DNA of 64,000 bases from positions 27,576-91,575 of the forward strand of contig SUWS01000001.1 in assembly GCA_015061365.1 (NCBI GenBank), written 5' to 3'. The DNA comes from Lentimicrobiaceae bacterium (GTDB lineage Bacteria > Bacteroidota > Bacteroidia > Bacteroidales > F082). Below the pieces are notes generated by a model. That model had not been told where the DNA came from. It saw nothing but the letters and a program-made list of their open reading frames with translations, and did no database searches. The stretch's first letter is position 1. Every line of letters starts with the position of its first letter. Positions 1-10,056 of the stretch are shown here, piece after piece. Both the position numbers and the translations under genes were made by a program.

Positions 1-1
1 A

Positions 2-2923
2 GATTATAACGATTTTGTAACTTTTAATGAAAAAGATCCGTTGGGAATAAATGATGTCGTCACATTGCCAGATGGTGTGGTTAGGGCGAGAGTGATGCGA
101 TGGGCTGAAAATAATGAACATACACCGTCAGGGGCTTCTTATTATACGTGGGAAAAAAGTACAGGAATGGCTGAAGTGATGGTGTTCTATCATAAATCGG
201 GTGCCGAACTGAGAAGGGTGTCTTTCGATATTAACGGAAGGGCTATTTACGTCGATAAAGAATATGATGACTATGGAAACCTGATACATGAAAGTCTGCC
301 TTATTATAAAGGCGGTGATAAATATTATATGTCACACGTATATGATAGGTTTAACAGACTTGTTGAGAAAAGACTTCCGAATGGAGTGACTTGCAGCGTG
401 AACTATGATGGAAATGTTGTTACGACAGAATATGTTTCAACGAATGGAGATAGAAAGAATACTAAGGAAACATATAACTATATGGGATGGATGGTTAGTG
501 TGGATGATGTCGGTGGTAATGAGATTGTTTATGATTATTATTCTGATGGTATGCTGAAATCGGCTATGATTGCCAAGAATCCTAATTCGAAAATAATAGT
601 TACATACGATAATCTTAGAAATAAGAAAACGTTGCAAGATCCTAATTATGGACTCATCTCATACGAATATGACGCTGTGGGTAATATCAGGAAAATTGTA
701 AATCCCAAAGGAGAGACAATTGGATATGGATATGATATGTTGGGAAGAATGTCTTCTATAAATATGACTGATCCGAAGAATGAGAAATCTGTTACTACCA
801 GATGGATATATGATGATGAAAAAGGTAAGAACGGGATGTTGAAAAAAGTTGTCGCTGATAATCATACGATTGACTATCTGTATGATGAATATCTTAGATT
901 GCTTGGTAAAACGGAAACAATAAGAGGGAACGAGTATAAGACATCATATACTTATGATCCTGCCAATAGGATTTCGTCAATAACATATCCGTCGGGGCTT
1001 TGTGTATCAAAGGTTTTTTCTAACTCGGGATACGAGAAGGCGATATGTGACGGAGACACTCTGTTATGGAAAGTGGTTGAGACAATGGCGGATGGCTCGG
1101 TGACGGAATATCAGTTAGGTAATGGAGTTAGAACCAAAATCTCGTATAATCCTCATACGTCATTGACGGAAAGTATATTGACTTTTGATGAAGAAAGAGA
1201 GATACAGAATCTGAAATATGAATATGATGATTGGGGTAATGTGCTGAGTAGAACGCAATTTGCAAATAGAAGAACTTGTGAAGAATTCGAATATGATGAT
1301 TTTGACAGGTTGGTCTCGATAACACTCAATGGAAGAATAACTTCCGATATGATTTACGACTATTATGGTAATATAATAGGAAAGACGGATGACGGCGTGA
1401 ATGTTTTGTATTCGACGATTTATGATGGGAAGAGACCAAATGCTATTGTGCGGGCAAAGACGGATGTGGATGAGATGGTTGTTGGCTTTAGCAGGGATAT
1501 GAAATATTCGATGTTTGATAATCTTGTTTCCGTGACACAAGGAGATGACGTGATGGAAATGGAATATGGAAGTGACAATCAACGTGTATATATGAAGTCG
1601 GTAGTTGATGGTAAGATTATGACGAAAACTTACATCGGTGATTGTGAGTTGATAGAAGAAAATGGTAGCAGTGTGATGCTCACGTATATAAGTAGTCCTA
1701 TTGGCGTTTTCGGTGTTTTTGCTGTCGATGAGAAAGGTGAGAAAACAATGAATTATATACATACAGATAATCTTGGTTCATGGAATATCATAACTGATGA
1801 GAAAGCAGATGTTGTTCAGAATGTGTCTTTTGATGCATGGGGTAATGTCAGAGATGGTGTGGATTGGTCGTTGTCTGAAGAGAGGGAACTTATGTATGAT
1901 AGAGGATTCACGGGGCATGAGCATCTGACTGATTTTGGCTTAATCAATATGAATGGAAGGATTTATGATCCTATGATGTCTATGATGTTGAGCCCTGACA
2001 ATAATATTCAGATTCCACAGATGTCGCAGAATTTCAATCGGTATAGCTATTGTTTGAACAATCCGTTGAAATACACAGATCCGACAGGCGAATGGGTCGA
2101 GAGTGTGGTTATGGGTGTTGTGGGAGGAGCAGTGAATCTGGCTATGAATGCAAAGAATGTCGATAATTTTGGAGAAGGGGCTTTAGCTTTTGGTGTCGGA
2201 TTTGTAAAAGGTTTCTTGACAAAATATACCGCCGGACAATCATGGTTTATACAAGTAGGTGTCAATACTCTGATGTCGGGCGTTACATCAGGAGTTAACC
2301 AGATGGTGGCTGTTGGCGACGGCTCGTTTAAATTTAGTGGAGATGATTGGAACAGTATCAAAACAGCGGCGCATTATGGCTTGGGTAGTGCTTTAGTAAA
2401 TAATTTCATGTTTACGTATATGACACCTCCTACAGAGGAAGATTATGGTACGAGTTTCTTTGAGATGTGTTATAATCAAGAACTTGCTTATGGTGTTACA
2501 TCTATTGCCGCACATGGAATGGGATGTTGGTTTAGCGGACAGCCGTTCATGAGTACAATGAGATTTAAAGATGTTGGATTTGATTTGAAAATGTTGGGAA
2601 TAATAGCTGAACGATTGTTGGCCTCTTATATTCAAGGAACAGATTTTGCCGACAAAGCGATGGAACAGAGAACGCAAGAGATCAAGGATTCTGTGATGGA
2701 GTATGTTTTGTCTGAGAATCCGGATCATCCTGACTTTAAATGTTACTACCAGTTAAAGGAGATTTGTATCGAAAAATGTAGGGTGTATGTTGTAGGTGAT
2801 GTGTTTGCGCTTTTGCCTGGAGAAATGATTGAAATATATCCTATACCTTTCCTTGAGGAAATAGTTTCCTTCCCTTTTAGCTATAGCTTGTTCAAATCAT
2901 TATTTTTTAACGATAATGATTAA
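2..2923 (+). CDS. RHS repeat-associated core domain protein (5' partial; frame open to the window edge)
   Basis: Many YD/RHS-type repeats (YDYYGNIIGKTDDG, YDDFDRLVSITLNG) and the RHS core signature GRIYDPMMSMMLSPDNNIQ...NRYSYCLNNPLKYTDPTGEW. The codons upstream of the track start (TTG at 41) are open to base 2. Confidence 0.9.
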   Translation, partial: DYNDFVTFNEKDPLGINDVVTLPDGVVRARVMRWAENNEHTPSGASYYTWEKSTGMAEVMVFYHKSGAELRRVSFDINGRAIYVDKEYDDYGNLIHESLPYYKGGDKYYMSHVYDRFNRLVEKRLPNGVTCSVNYDGNVVTTEYVSTNGDRKNTKETYNYMGWMVSVDDVGGNEIVYDYYSDGMLKSAMIAKNPNSKIIVTYDNLRNKKTLQDPNYGLISYEYDAVGNIRKIVNPKGETIGYGYDMLGRMSSINMTDPKNEKSVTTRWIYDDEKGKNGMLKKVVADNHTIDYLYDEYLRLLGKTETIRGNEYKTSYTYDPANRISSITYPSGLCVSKVFSNSGYEKAICDGDTLLWKVVETMADGSVTEYQLGNGVRTKISYNPHTSLTESILTFDEEREIQNLKYEYDDWGNVLSRTQFANRRTCEEFEYDDFDRLVSITLNGRITSDMIYDYYGNIIGKTDDGVNVLYSTIYDGKRPNAIVRAKTDVDEMVVGFSRDMKYSMFDNLVSVTQGDDVMEMEYGSDNQRVYMKSVVDGKIMTKTYIGDCELIEENGSSVMLTYISSPIGVFGVFAVDEKGEKTMNYIHTDNLGSWNIITDEKADVVQNVSFDAWGNVRDGVDWSLSEERELMYDRGFTGHEHLTDFGLINMNGRIYDPMMSMMLSPDNNIQIPQMSQNFNRYSYCLNNPLKYTDPTGEWVESVVMGVVGGAVNLAMNAKNVDNFGEGALAFGVGFVKGFLTKYTAGQSWFIQVGVNTLMSGVTSGVNQMVAVGDGSFKFSGDDWNSIKTAAHYGLGSALVNNFMFTYMTPPTEEDYGTSFFEMCYNQELAYGVTSIAAHGMGCWFSGQPFMSTMRFKDVGFDLKMLGIIAERLLASYIQGTDFADKAMEQRTQEIKDSVMEYVLSENPDHPDFKCYYQLKEICIEKCRVYVVGDVFALLPGEMIEIYPIPFLEEIVSFPFSYSLFKSLFFNDND

Positions 2924-2952
2924 TTGAGATAAGGTGTTTTTTGTTATCTTTG
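2924..2952 (+). promoter_or_regulatory. Bacteroidetes-type promoter for argS (TTG-N18-TATCTTTG)
   Basis: TTG at 2924-2926 and TATCTTTG at 2945-2952 fit the TTTG / TAnnTTTG consensus; ATG of argS lies 25 nt downstream. Confidence 0.6.
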
Positions 2953-2977
2953 TGCCTTAAAATAAATTGAAGTAAAT

Positions 2978-4789
2978 ATGTTAGAAGAAATCTTGAGACA
3001 ACTTTTTGTAAATGCGTTTACAAAACTTTACGGACAGGAACCACCTGTACAACAGGTTAATTTTCAAAAGACACGTCCTGAATTTGAAGGCGATGTGACT
3101 ATAGTGGTTTTTCCTTTTGTTAAGATCGCGAAAAAATCTCCCGAAGTTATGGCAGATGAGATCGGACGTGAGATAATAGCGGAAAGTGAAATCATATCAA
3201 AGTATAATGTAGTTAAAGGATTTCTTAACTTACTCGTATCGGATAGTTACTGGCTTTCATTCTTCTCTGACAATCATAAGAATGAATTCTTTGGAAGAAA
3301 AGAAATTACAGGTAAACCTATAGTAGTGGAATATTCATCGCCTAATACTAATAAGCCGTTGCATTTAGGACACATTCGTAATAACCTTTTAGGATGGAGC
3401 GTGTCAGAGATTCTGAAAGCTAACGGTGAGAATGTAGTAAGAGTGAATCTTGTTAATGACAGAGGTATTCATATCTGTAAGAGTATGATTGCTTGGCAGA
3501 AATGGGGCGAAGGCTGTACACCTGAATCGACGGGAAAGAAAGGTGACCATCTGATTGGTGACTTCTATGTATTGTTCGACAAACATTTTAAGGAAGAGGT
3601 AAAACAGTTGCTTCCTGCCAATTATGAAGAACTCAATGAAGAAGAAAAAGATAAGGCTAAGGCTGCCGCTGAAGAAAACTCGACATTGATGCAAGAGACA
3701 CGAGAGATGCTTAGAAAATGGGAAGCTGGCGATAAAGACATTCGTCAGTTATGGGAGACCATGAATCAGTGGGTTTATGATGGATTCGATGTCACTTACG
3801 ATCGTCTCGGAGTTTCTTTTGAGAAGATATATTATGAATCACAGACATATCTGTTAGGTAAGGAACTCGTGAACGAAGGATTGAATGATAATGTTCTTTA
3901 TAGAAGAGATGATGGTTCTGTGTGGTGTGACCTTAGAGATGAAGGACTCGACGAGAAACTATTGTTGCGTAGAGACGGAACATCTGTGTACATGACACAG
4001 GACTTGGGTACTGCACAACTTCGTTATGAAGAATATCAGCCGAAGAAATTGATATATGTTGTGGGTAATGAACAGAACTATCACTTTGACGTGTTGAAGC
4101 GCGTTCTTGTACGCCTCGGCCGTGATTGGGGTAATGATATTGAGCATCTGTCGTATGGAATGGTAGAGCTGCCAAATGGAAAGATGAAGTCTCGTGAAGG
4201 TACTGTCGTCGATGCCGATGATCTTATGGACGAAATGGTGACTACAGCAAAAGGAGTGTCGGAGGAACTCGGCAAAGCTCATGGCCTTAGCGAGGAAGAG
4301 TCAAGAAAATTATACGATATGATTGGTATTGGCGCATTGAAATACTTTATCCTTAAAGTGGACCCGAAGAAGACAATGCTCTTTGACCCTAAAGAATCCA
4401 TTGACTTCAACGGAAATACAGCGTCGTTCATCCAATATACTCACGCTCGTATCTGTTCGGTGATTCGTAAAGCCAATGATAATGGAATTACTTTCGGTGA
4501 TGAGATACCTGTTGATGATATGCAGCCAAAAGAAAAGATGCTCTTAGTCAATATCTATAATTGGCCATCTGTACTTGAACAGGCAGCAGTCAACAGAAGC
4601 CCAGCTATGATTGCTAACTATATCTACGACTTAGCAAAAGACTTCAACCAGTTCTATCAAGAGTGTAGCATTATGAAAGAAGATGACGCTAAACGTAGAG
4701 AGTTTAGGCTTCAGTTAGCCGACATGACGGCAAAATTGCTCCGTAATGCTTCTGGTTTGTTGGGTATTTCTATGCCTGAAAAAATGTAA
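2978..4789 (+). CDS. argS: Arginyl-tRNA synthetase
   Basis: VEYSSPNTNKPLHLGHIRNNLLG HIGH-type motif, full length 603 aa, class I ArgRS architecture. Confidence 0.97.
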   Translation: MLEEILRQLFVNAFTKLYGQEPPVQQVNFQKTRPEFEGDVTIVVFPFVKIAKKSPEVMADEIGREIIAESEIISKYNVVKGFLNLLVSDSYWLSFFSDNHKNEFFGRKEITGKPIVVEYSSPNTNKPLHLGHIRNNLLGWSVSEILKANGENVVRVNLVNDRGIHICKSMIAWQKWGEGCTPESTGKKGDHLIGDFYVLFDKHFKEEVKQLLPANYEELNEEEKDKAKAAAEENSTLMQETREMLRKWEAGDKDIRQLWETMNQWVYDGFDVTYDRLGVSFEKIYYESQTYLLGKELVNEGLNDNVLYRRDDGSVWCDLRDEGLDEKLLLRRDGTSVYMTQDLGTAQLRYEEYQPKKLIYVVGNEQNYHFDVLKRVLVRLGRDWGNDIEHLSYGMVELPNGKMKSREGTVVDADDLMDEMVTTAKGVSEELGKAHGLSEEESRKLYDMIGIGALKYFILKVDPKKTMLFDPKESIDFNGNTASFIQYTHARICSVIRKANDNGITFGDEIPVDDMQPKEKMLLVNIYNWPSVLEQAAVNRSPAMIANYIYDLAKDFNQFYQECSIMKEDDAKRREFRLQLADMTAKLLRNASGLLGISMPEKM

Positions 4790-4800
4790 ATCTCATAAAG

Positions 4801-5508
4801 ATGAATGTCTTTTATCTGCCAACAGCACAATTAGGAACAATCTCCTTCCCCGAAGAGGAATCGAAACATATCGTTAAGGTACTTCGAATGAAGGAAGGAG
4901 ATCGTTTCTGTGTCACAGATGGTAATGGTTCATTGTATGATGCGGAATTGGTCGACGCTCACCCGAAAAGAGCTGCAGCGGAATTGTCAAACCAAAGACA
5001 AGGTTACGATATAAGAGATTTTAAGGTATCGATAGCTATAGCTCCTACAAAACTTAATGAGCGAACGGAATGGTTTCTGGAAAAGGCTACAGAGATAGGA
5101 ATTGATGAGGTGAAACTATTCGCTTCATATCATTCGGAACGTAGAACCGCTAACGTGGAACGTTTTAAAAAAATCATAGTCGCTGCCATGAAACAGTCTG
5201 TTAAATCGAAGATGCCTGTTATCGAAGACATAGTTGCTTTCGATAAATTGGTCAGACAAAACTACGATGGACAGAAGTTTATAGCATGGATAGATGACGA
5301 TGTCACGGAACAATTGTGTGACTTATATAGAAAAGGTGAGAACGCTCTCGTCTTGATAGGACCAGAAGGCGACTTTAGTAAAGAAGAAGTAGCACTTGCT
5401 AAAGAAAACGGTTTCGTACCCGTGAGCCTTGGAAAAGCGAGACTTAGAACTGAGACAGCTGCAGTAGTGGCCTGCCATACAATACAACTTATAAATCAAA
5501 TGAAATAA
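4801..5508 (+). CDS. rsmE: 16S rRNA (uracil(1498)-N(3))-methyltransferase
   Basis: RsmE family motifs: HIVKVLRMKEGD, KATEIGIDEVKLF, LIGPEGDFSKEEV, LGKARLRTETAAVVA. Confidence 0.93.
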   Translation: MNVFYLPTAQLGTISFPEEESKHIVKVLRMKEGDRFCVTDGNGSLYDAELVDAHPKRAAAELSNQRQGYDIRDFKVSIAIAPTKLNERTEWFLEKATEIGIDEVKLFASYHSERRTANVERFKKIIVAAMKQSVKSKMPVIEDIVAFDKLVRQNYDGQKFIAWIDDDVTEQLCDLYRKGENALVLIGPEGDFSKEEVALAKENGFVPVSLGKARLRTETAAVVACHTIQLINQMK

Positions 5509-5538
5509 TTATGAAACTTTAAAATAAAACCAAAGTCT

Positions 5539-6186
5539 ATGAAGAAAATTGCGCTGATGTTTTTTTGGGTCTTGTCTTTTAATACTTTTGCTCAAAAGAC
5601 ACAGATCGCGTTACTGAAATATAGAGGAGGTGGCGATTGGTATTCGAATCCTACATCGTTGCCGAATTTAGTGAAATTCTGTAACCAATCAATAATGACA
5701 GATATTAATACGGACATAGCGACAGTAGATGCCGCCAGTCCGGAGATTTTTAATTATCCTTTCGTTCACGCTACGGGTCATGGTAATATCGTATTTGATG
5801 ATTCTGAAGTGGAGAATATAAGAAATTATCTTTTGGCAGGAGGTTTCTTGCATATCGATGATAACTATGGTATTAAGGATTACGCCATGAGTCAGATGCA
5901 GAAAGTGTTTCCTGAATTGCAATGGGTTGAACTTCCGTATTCACACCAAATCTTCCAAAAGCCATATCAGTTTCCTGATGGCTTGCCTAAGATTCACGAA
6001 CATGATAATAAGCCTCCGCAAGCATTCGCCATGATTTATGAAGGACGGATAGTGTGCCTGCTGACGTATGAATGTGACCTCGGCGACGGTTGGGAAGATC
6101 AACGTGTTCATTATGATTCTGAAGAAACAAGGCTAAAGGCTCTTAAGATGGGTGCTAATATCATACAGTATGTCTTCTCAAATTAA
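5539..6186 (+). CDS. Secreted DUF4159-type protein
   Basis: Signal peptide MKKIALMFFWVLSFNTFAQ; RGGGDWYSNPTSLPNL..., GHGNIVF, YLLAGGFLHIDDNYG typical of DUF4159. Confidence 0.75.
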   Translation: MKKIALMFFWVLSFNTFAQKTQIALLKYRGGGDWYSNPTSLPNLVKFCNQSIMTDINTDIATVDAASPEIFNYPFVHATGHGNIVFDDSEVENIRNYLLAGGFLHIDDNYGIKDYAMSQMQKVFPELQWVELPYSHQIFQKPYQFPDGLPKIHEHDNKPPQAFAMIYEGRIVCLLTYECDLGDGWEDQRVHYDSEETRLKALKMGANIIQYVFSN

Positions 6187-6544
6187 CCTTAAGCGACGTT
6201 GCTGCTTTTGTGGAACAGAACTCTATGGTCGAGCGGACAAGAAATTCTGTGATGACAACTGCCGTAACAATTATCATTATAGGATAAGACTTAAGGATAA
6301 TGATGATTTGGTGATTAAGATGGTTAATTCTACTTTGCTGAAATGTAGGGAGACATTAAAAACTCTCTGCCTCGGTCAGAAGAAAATAGTGGAAAAGAAA
6401 CTTTTGGATGACAGACATTTTGATTATGAACTGATGACGAATGTTTATAAGACAAAAGGAGAGTCGGAATATCGTGTTGTGTATGATTATGCATATAAGA
6501 TCTTGAATGATGATGAAGTTCTGATTCTAAAGTTTGTAAAATAG
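6170..6544 (+). CDS. Small zinc-ribbon-like protein
   Basis: CCFCGTELYGRADKKFCDDNCRNNYHY Cys pattern; ATG at 6170 is a more plausible start than the track start at 6152. Confidence 0.65.
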   Translation: MSSQINLKRRCCFCGTELYGRADKKFCDDNCRNNYHYRIRLKDNDDLVIKMVNSTLLKCRETLKTLCLGQKKIVEKKLLDDRHFDYELMTNVYKTKGESEYRVVYDYAYKILNDDEVLILKFVK

Positions 6545-6551
6545 TTGAATC

Positions 6552-8024
6552 ATGAAAGACAAAAAAGATTGTAATTTGATTATGTTTTATCCGTTTGCTG
6601 TAGTGGCGGCATCCTTAACATCATGTCTGTCGACTAACATGACGGAGTATACTTCAGAGAACTATGAAAGTAGGCATAAAGATAATCCTAACATAATATT
6701 TATCTTGGCTGATGACTTGGGATATGCCGATATATCATGTTTGGGACAGACTAAATTCTCTACTCCAAATATCGACAGACTTGCGTCACAAGGAATATTG
6801 TTCACTCAGCATTACTCAGGTTCTTCGGTAAGTGCCCCGTCGAGAAGCTGTCTGATAACCGGACAACATACAGGACATACTACGATAAGAGGTAATAAAG
6901 AGTTACCTGTCGAAGGACAGCATCCATTGCCTGGTGATACTTATACTATTTTTAAGATGTTGAAAGATAATGGTTATAAAACATCCGTATTTGGTAAGTG
7001 GGGATTAGGTGCACCTCAAACAGAAGGCGCTCCCGAAAATCAATGCGTAGATGAGTTCTTCGGATATAATTGTCAACGACAAGCTCATAACTATTATCCT
7101 TATCATCTTTGGCATAATACGAAGAAAGTATTGCTCGATGGCAATAAAGACAAAGATGAGACTGATTACGCTCCGTATCTGATACATAATGAGGCTTTGG
7201 ATTTCTTGAGAGAAAACAAGGATACTACATTCTTCATGTGGTATACCTCAGTGCTTCCTCATGCAGAATTGAAGGTGCCGCAACATGAATTGGAACTCTT
7301 TGTCGGAAAGTCTGAACTTGAAGAGGAAAAGTCATATCAAGGTTGTGATGATGGTGAATATTATAAAAATGGAGGCTATGGTTCTCAGCAATATACGCAC
7401 GCTGCTTTCGCTTCCATGGTTTCGGTACTTGACCGACAAGTAGGTGAAATCTCGGCTCTTGTCGACAGCCTTGGAATAGCTGATAACACAATAATAGTAT
7501 TTACATCAGATAATGGACCTCATCTTGAAGGCGGCGCTGATCCTGATTTCTTTGACAGTAATGGAGAACTGAGAGGTTATAAAAGAGATTTGTACGAAGG
7601 CGGGATAAGAGTTCCTATGATAGTGAAGTGGAATGATGTTATTGAAAAAGGTACTAAGTCAGATCATATCTCCGCATTCTGGGATTTCGTGCCGACAGTG
7701 GCGGATATTATAGGTGAGAAAACTCCTGAGAATATTGATGGTATTTCATTTCTTCCAACATTGAAGGGAGTTGATAGTCAAAAGGAACATGATTACCTAT
7801 ATTGGGAATTTCACGAAAATAACGGTCGACAGGCGATAAGAAAAGGCGACTGGAAAGCGGTGAGATACAATGTTCATAATGATGGTAAAATGGAATTATA
7901 TAACCTCAAAACAGATATGTCAGAAAATATTGATCTCGCGGGTTCGTATCCTGATATAGTCGCGGAATTTGATTCCCTTATGAAAGTGTCTCGAACGGAG
8001 TCTGACTTGTTTAGGTTTGAATAG
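6552..8024 (+). CDS. Lipoprotein sulfatase (S-type, arylsulfatase-like)
   Basis: N-terminus PNIIFILADDLGYADISCLGQ; formylglycine-type motif S-A-P-S-R-S-C-L-I-T-G; TSDNGPH; lipobox-like LTSC. Confidence 0.92.
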   Translation: MKDKKDCNLIMFYPFAVVAASLTSCLSTNMTEYTSENYESRHKDNPNIIFILADDLGYADISCLGQTKFSTPNIDRLASQGILFTQHYSGSSVSAPSRSCLITGQHTGHTTIRGNKELPVEGQHPLPGDTYTIFKMLKDNGYKTSVFGKWGLGAPQTEGAPENQCVDEFFGYNCQRQAHNYYPYHLWHNTKKVLLDGNKDKDETDYAPYLIHNEALDFLRENKDTTFFMWYTSVLPHAELKVPQHELELFVGKSELEEEKSYQGCDDGEYYKNGGYGSQQYTHAAFASMVSVLDRQVGEISALVDSLGIADNTIIVFTSDNGPHLEGGADPDFFDSNGELRGYKRDLYEGGIRVPMIVKWNDVIEKGTKSDHISAFWDFVPTVADIIGEKTPENIDGISFLPTLKGVDSQKEHDYLYWEFHENNGRQAIRKGDWKAVRYNVHNDGKMELYNLKTDMSENIDLAGSYPDIVAEFDSLMKVSRTESDLFRFE

Positions 8025-8041
8025 TAATATTATATCCAACT

Positions 8042-9283
8042 ATGGCTGTGTTGAAAAATACATTGACGCTTAATGATGCCTTAAAGATTAGCAGCCCTTT
8101 GCGGTTTAATATGATGTTTAAACCTATCGGCTCCGTCTGTAATCTCGATTGCTCTTATTGTTATTATTTGGATAAGAAGAAAATGTTTGCGGATAATTCG
8201 GTGATGCCGATGAGTCTGTTGGAGAAGATAATCAAAGACTATATCCAGATCAATAATAACGAACAAATCGTCTTCGACTGGCATGGAGGTGAGCCCTTGT
8301 TGTTAGGAGTGGGTTATTTTAAGAAGATAGTTGATATACAGAATAAATATAAGTGCGGAAAATACGTTTACAATACAATACAGACTAATGCTACTTTGAT
8401 GAATGACGACTTCGCGAAGTTCTTTAAAGATAACGGGTTCCTTGTAGGTGTATCGATAGACGGACCTCAAGACATTCACGATAAGTACAGGAAAGACAAA
8501 GATGAGCATCCAACATTTATTAAAGTGATGCGAGGCATAGAATTACTGCATCGTTATGAAGTCGACTTTAATACATTGACGACAATAAGCAAGGCGGGAG
8601 AGGGTAGGGGCTTGGAAGTCTATCTCTTTTTGAAAAGTATTGGCAGTCACTATATGCAGTTTATGCCCGTGCTTGAACATGTCGATCCTTTGGATAATAA
8701 TATTGTGTATCCTGATGATGAGAAATCGGAGTTGACTTCATGGTCTGTTAAACCATTGGAATACGGAAAATATATGTGCGACATTTTTGATTATTGGGTC
8801 AAACATGATGTCGGTGAATATTTCGTGAGTCTATTTGACTCGACGCTCGCCAATTACTGTGGGGTTAATCCTGGGACTTGTGTCTATGCAGAGACATGCG
8901 GAGTCAACGCTGTTGTTGAACATAATGGTGATGTTTTTCCATGCGATCATTTTGTTTATCAGGGATTCAAGATGGGTAATCTTAATGACACATCATTGGA
9001 AAAGTTGATGTCTTCTGATATGATTACAAGTTTTGGTATTGATAAAAGGAACTCACTTCCGTCGCAATGTATAAGGTGCAGATATTTCTTTACCTGTCAT
9101 GGCGAATGTCCTAAACATAGATTCTCCAAAACGAAAACAGGAGAACACGGCTTAAACTCATTGTGTGATGGACTGTTTTATTTTTATTCTCATGTAGAAC
9201 CTTATATGATTAAGATGAAAGAATTGGTGTTTGAGAGAAAAGAAGCGAAACTTATTATGGATTATGATAAAGATTCGTTTTAA
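8042..9283 (+). CDS. Anaerobic sulfatase-maturating enzyme (radical SAM/SPASM)
   Basis: CNLDCSYCYYLDK radical SAM CxxxCxxC motif; C-terminal SPASM cysteines CGVNAVVEHNGDVFPCDHFV and CIRCRYFFTCHGECPKHR; adjacent to the sulfatase. Confidence 0.93.
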   Translation: MAVLKNTLTLNDALKISSPLRFNMMFKPIGSVCNLDCSYCYYLDKKKMFADNSVMPMSLLEKIIKDYIQINNNEQIVFDWHGGEPLLLGVGYFKKIVDIQNKYKCGKYVYNTIQTNATLMNDDFAKFFKDNGFLVGVSIDGPQDIHDKYRKDKDEHPTFIKVMRGIELLHRYEVDFNTLTTISKAGEGRGLEVYLFLKSIGSHYMQFMPVLEHVDPLDNNIVYPDDEKSELTSWSVKPLEYGKYMCDIFDYWVKHDVGEYFVSLFDSTLANYCGVNPGTCVYAETCGVNAVVEHNGDVFPCDHFVYQGFKMGNLNDTSLEKLMSSDMITSFGIDKRNSLPSQCIRCRYFFTCHGECPKHRFSKTKTGEHGLNSLCDGLFYFYSHVEPYMIKMKELVFERKEAKLIMDYDKDSF

Positions 9284-9288
9284 AAATG

Positions 9289-9296
9289 TATCTTTG
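9289..9296 (+). promoter_or_regulatory. TAnnTTTG -7 box (TATCTTTG) upstream of the NifB/NifX-like gene
   Basis: TATCTTTGC located 26 nt upstream of ATG 9322. Confidence 0.4.
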
Positions 9297-9321
9297 CGCT
9301 TTAATTATACAAAATAAATAT

Positions 9322-9708
9322 ATGATGAAAATAGCTGTTCCAACAAGAGATGAACGTGTTGATGATCATTTCGGACACTGTGACCATTACACGATTTTTA
9401 CAATTGAAGAAAACAAAGTCGTTAATCGTGAGATATTGGCATCTCCTCAAGGTTGCGGATGTAAATCTGGAATCGCGGCCGATTTGCAGGAGATGGGCGT
9501 AGTGATGATGCTCGCTGGCAATATGGGTGAGGGCGCGAAAAACAAACTCAACGCTCATAATATAGATGTTATCAGAGGGTGCTCCGGTGATGTCAACGAA
9601 TTGGTGCAATTATATTTGGAAGGGAAAATATCAGATTCCGGTTTGGGATGTTCCGACCATGAATGCGGCGACCATCACAATCATCATGAAGGTCTGAGAA
9701 TATTGTAA
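9322..9708 (+). CDS. Dinitrogenase iron-molybdenum cofactor (NifX/NifB C-terminal) family protein
   Basis: MKIAVPTRDERVDDHFGHCDHYTIFTIE...GCGCKSGIAADLQEMGV; His-rich C-terminus. Start refined to 9322. Confidence 0.85.
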   Translation: MMKIAVPTRDERVDDHFGHCDHYTIFTIEENKVVNREILASPQGCGCKSGIAADLQEMGVVMMLAGNMGEGAKNKLNAHNIDVIRGCSGDVNELVQLYLEGKISDSGLGCSDHECGDHHNHHEGLRIL

Positions 9709-9718
9709 TATTTAGATT

Positions 9719-9781
9719 GACTTGTCCTGACGTAACTCTACTTTTCAGGTAAACTTATTTCAGGGCAAGTCGCTGTTTTTC
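9719..9781 (+). terminator. Hairpin terminator
   Basis: GACTTGTCCTGA (9719-9730) pairs with TCAGGGCAAGTC (9760-9771), followed by CGCTGTTTTT. Confidence 0.5.
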
Positions 9782-9801
9782 AGTTCTTAATATATAGGGT
9801 T

Positions 9802-10026
9802 TTAAAAAGACTTCACGTCAATTTTATAGTCTTCAAATTCAATAACGTCGCCAGCTACTATCTTGGCACGTTTTCTCAACTCGGTTTCTCCGTTGCGACG
9901 GACCAAGCCTGCGGTCACGACTTCTTGTGCCATGCTGCCTGATTCTGCTACGCCGACGGCTTTCAATAAGGCAATCAACGGAATGTATTCATCACCATCT
10001 CTTAATTCAAATGTTATCTTTTGCAT
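9802..10026 (-). CDS. Small RNA-binding S4-like protein (YbcJ-like)
   Basis: FELRDGDEYIPLIALLKAVGVAESGSMAQEVVTAGLVRRNGETELRKRAKIVAGDVIEF. Confidence 0.85.
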   Translation of the reverse strand: MQKITFELRDGDEYIPLIALLKAVGVAESGSMAQEVVTAGLVRRNGETELRKRAKIVAGDVIEFEDYKIDVKSF

Positions 10027-10056
10027 AATATTTTATTGTTAATTGTAAACTGTAAA

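Noticed and set aside
437-2728. Several minus-strand ORFs opposite the RHS gene (437-637, 659-865, 1128-1325, 1160-1762, 2047-2361, 2393-2728)
   Set aside because: Antisense shadows of a long, well-supported RHS coding frame; no domain-like content.
3404-4282. Minus-strand ORFs opposite argS
   Set aside because: Antisense shadows of an essential gene with a clear frame.
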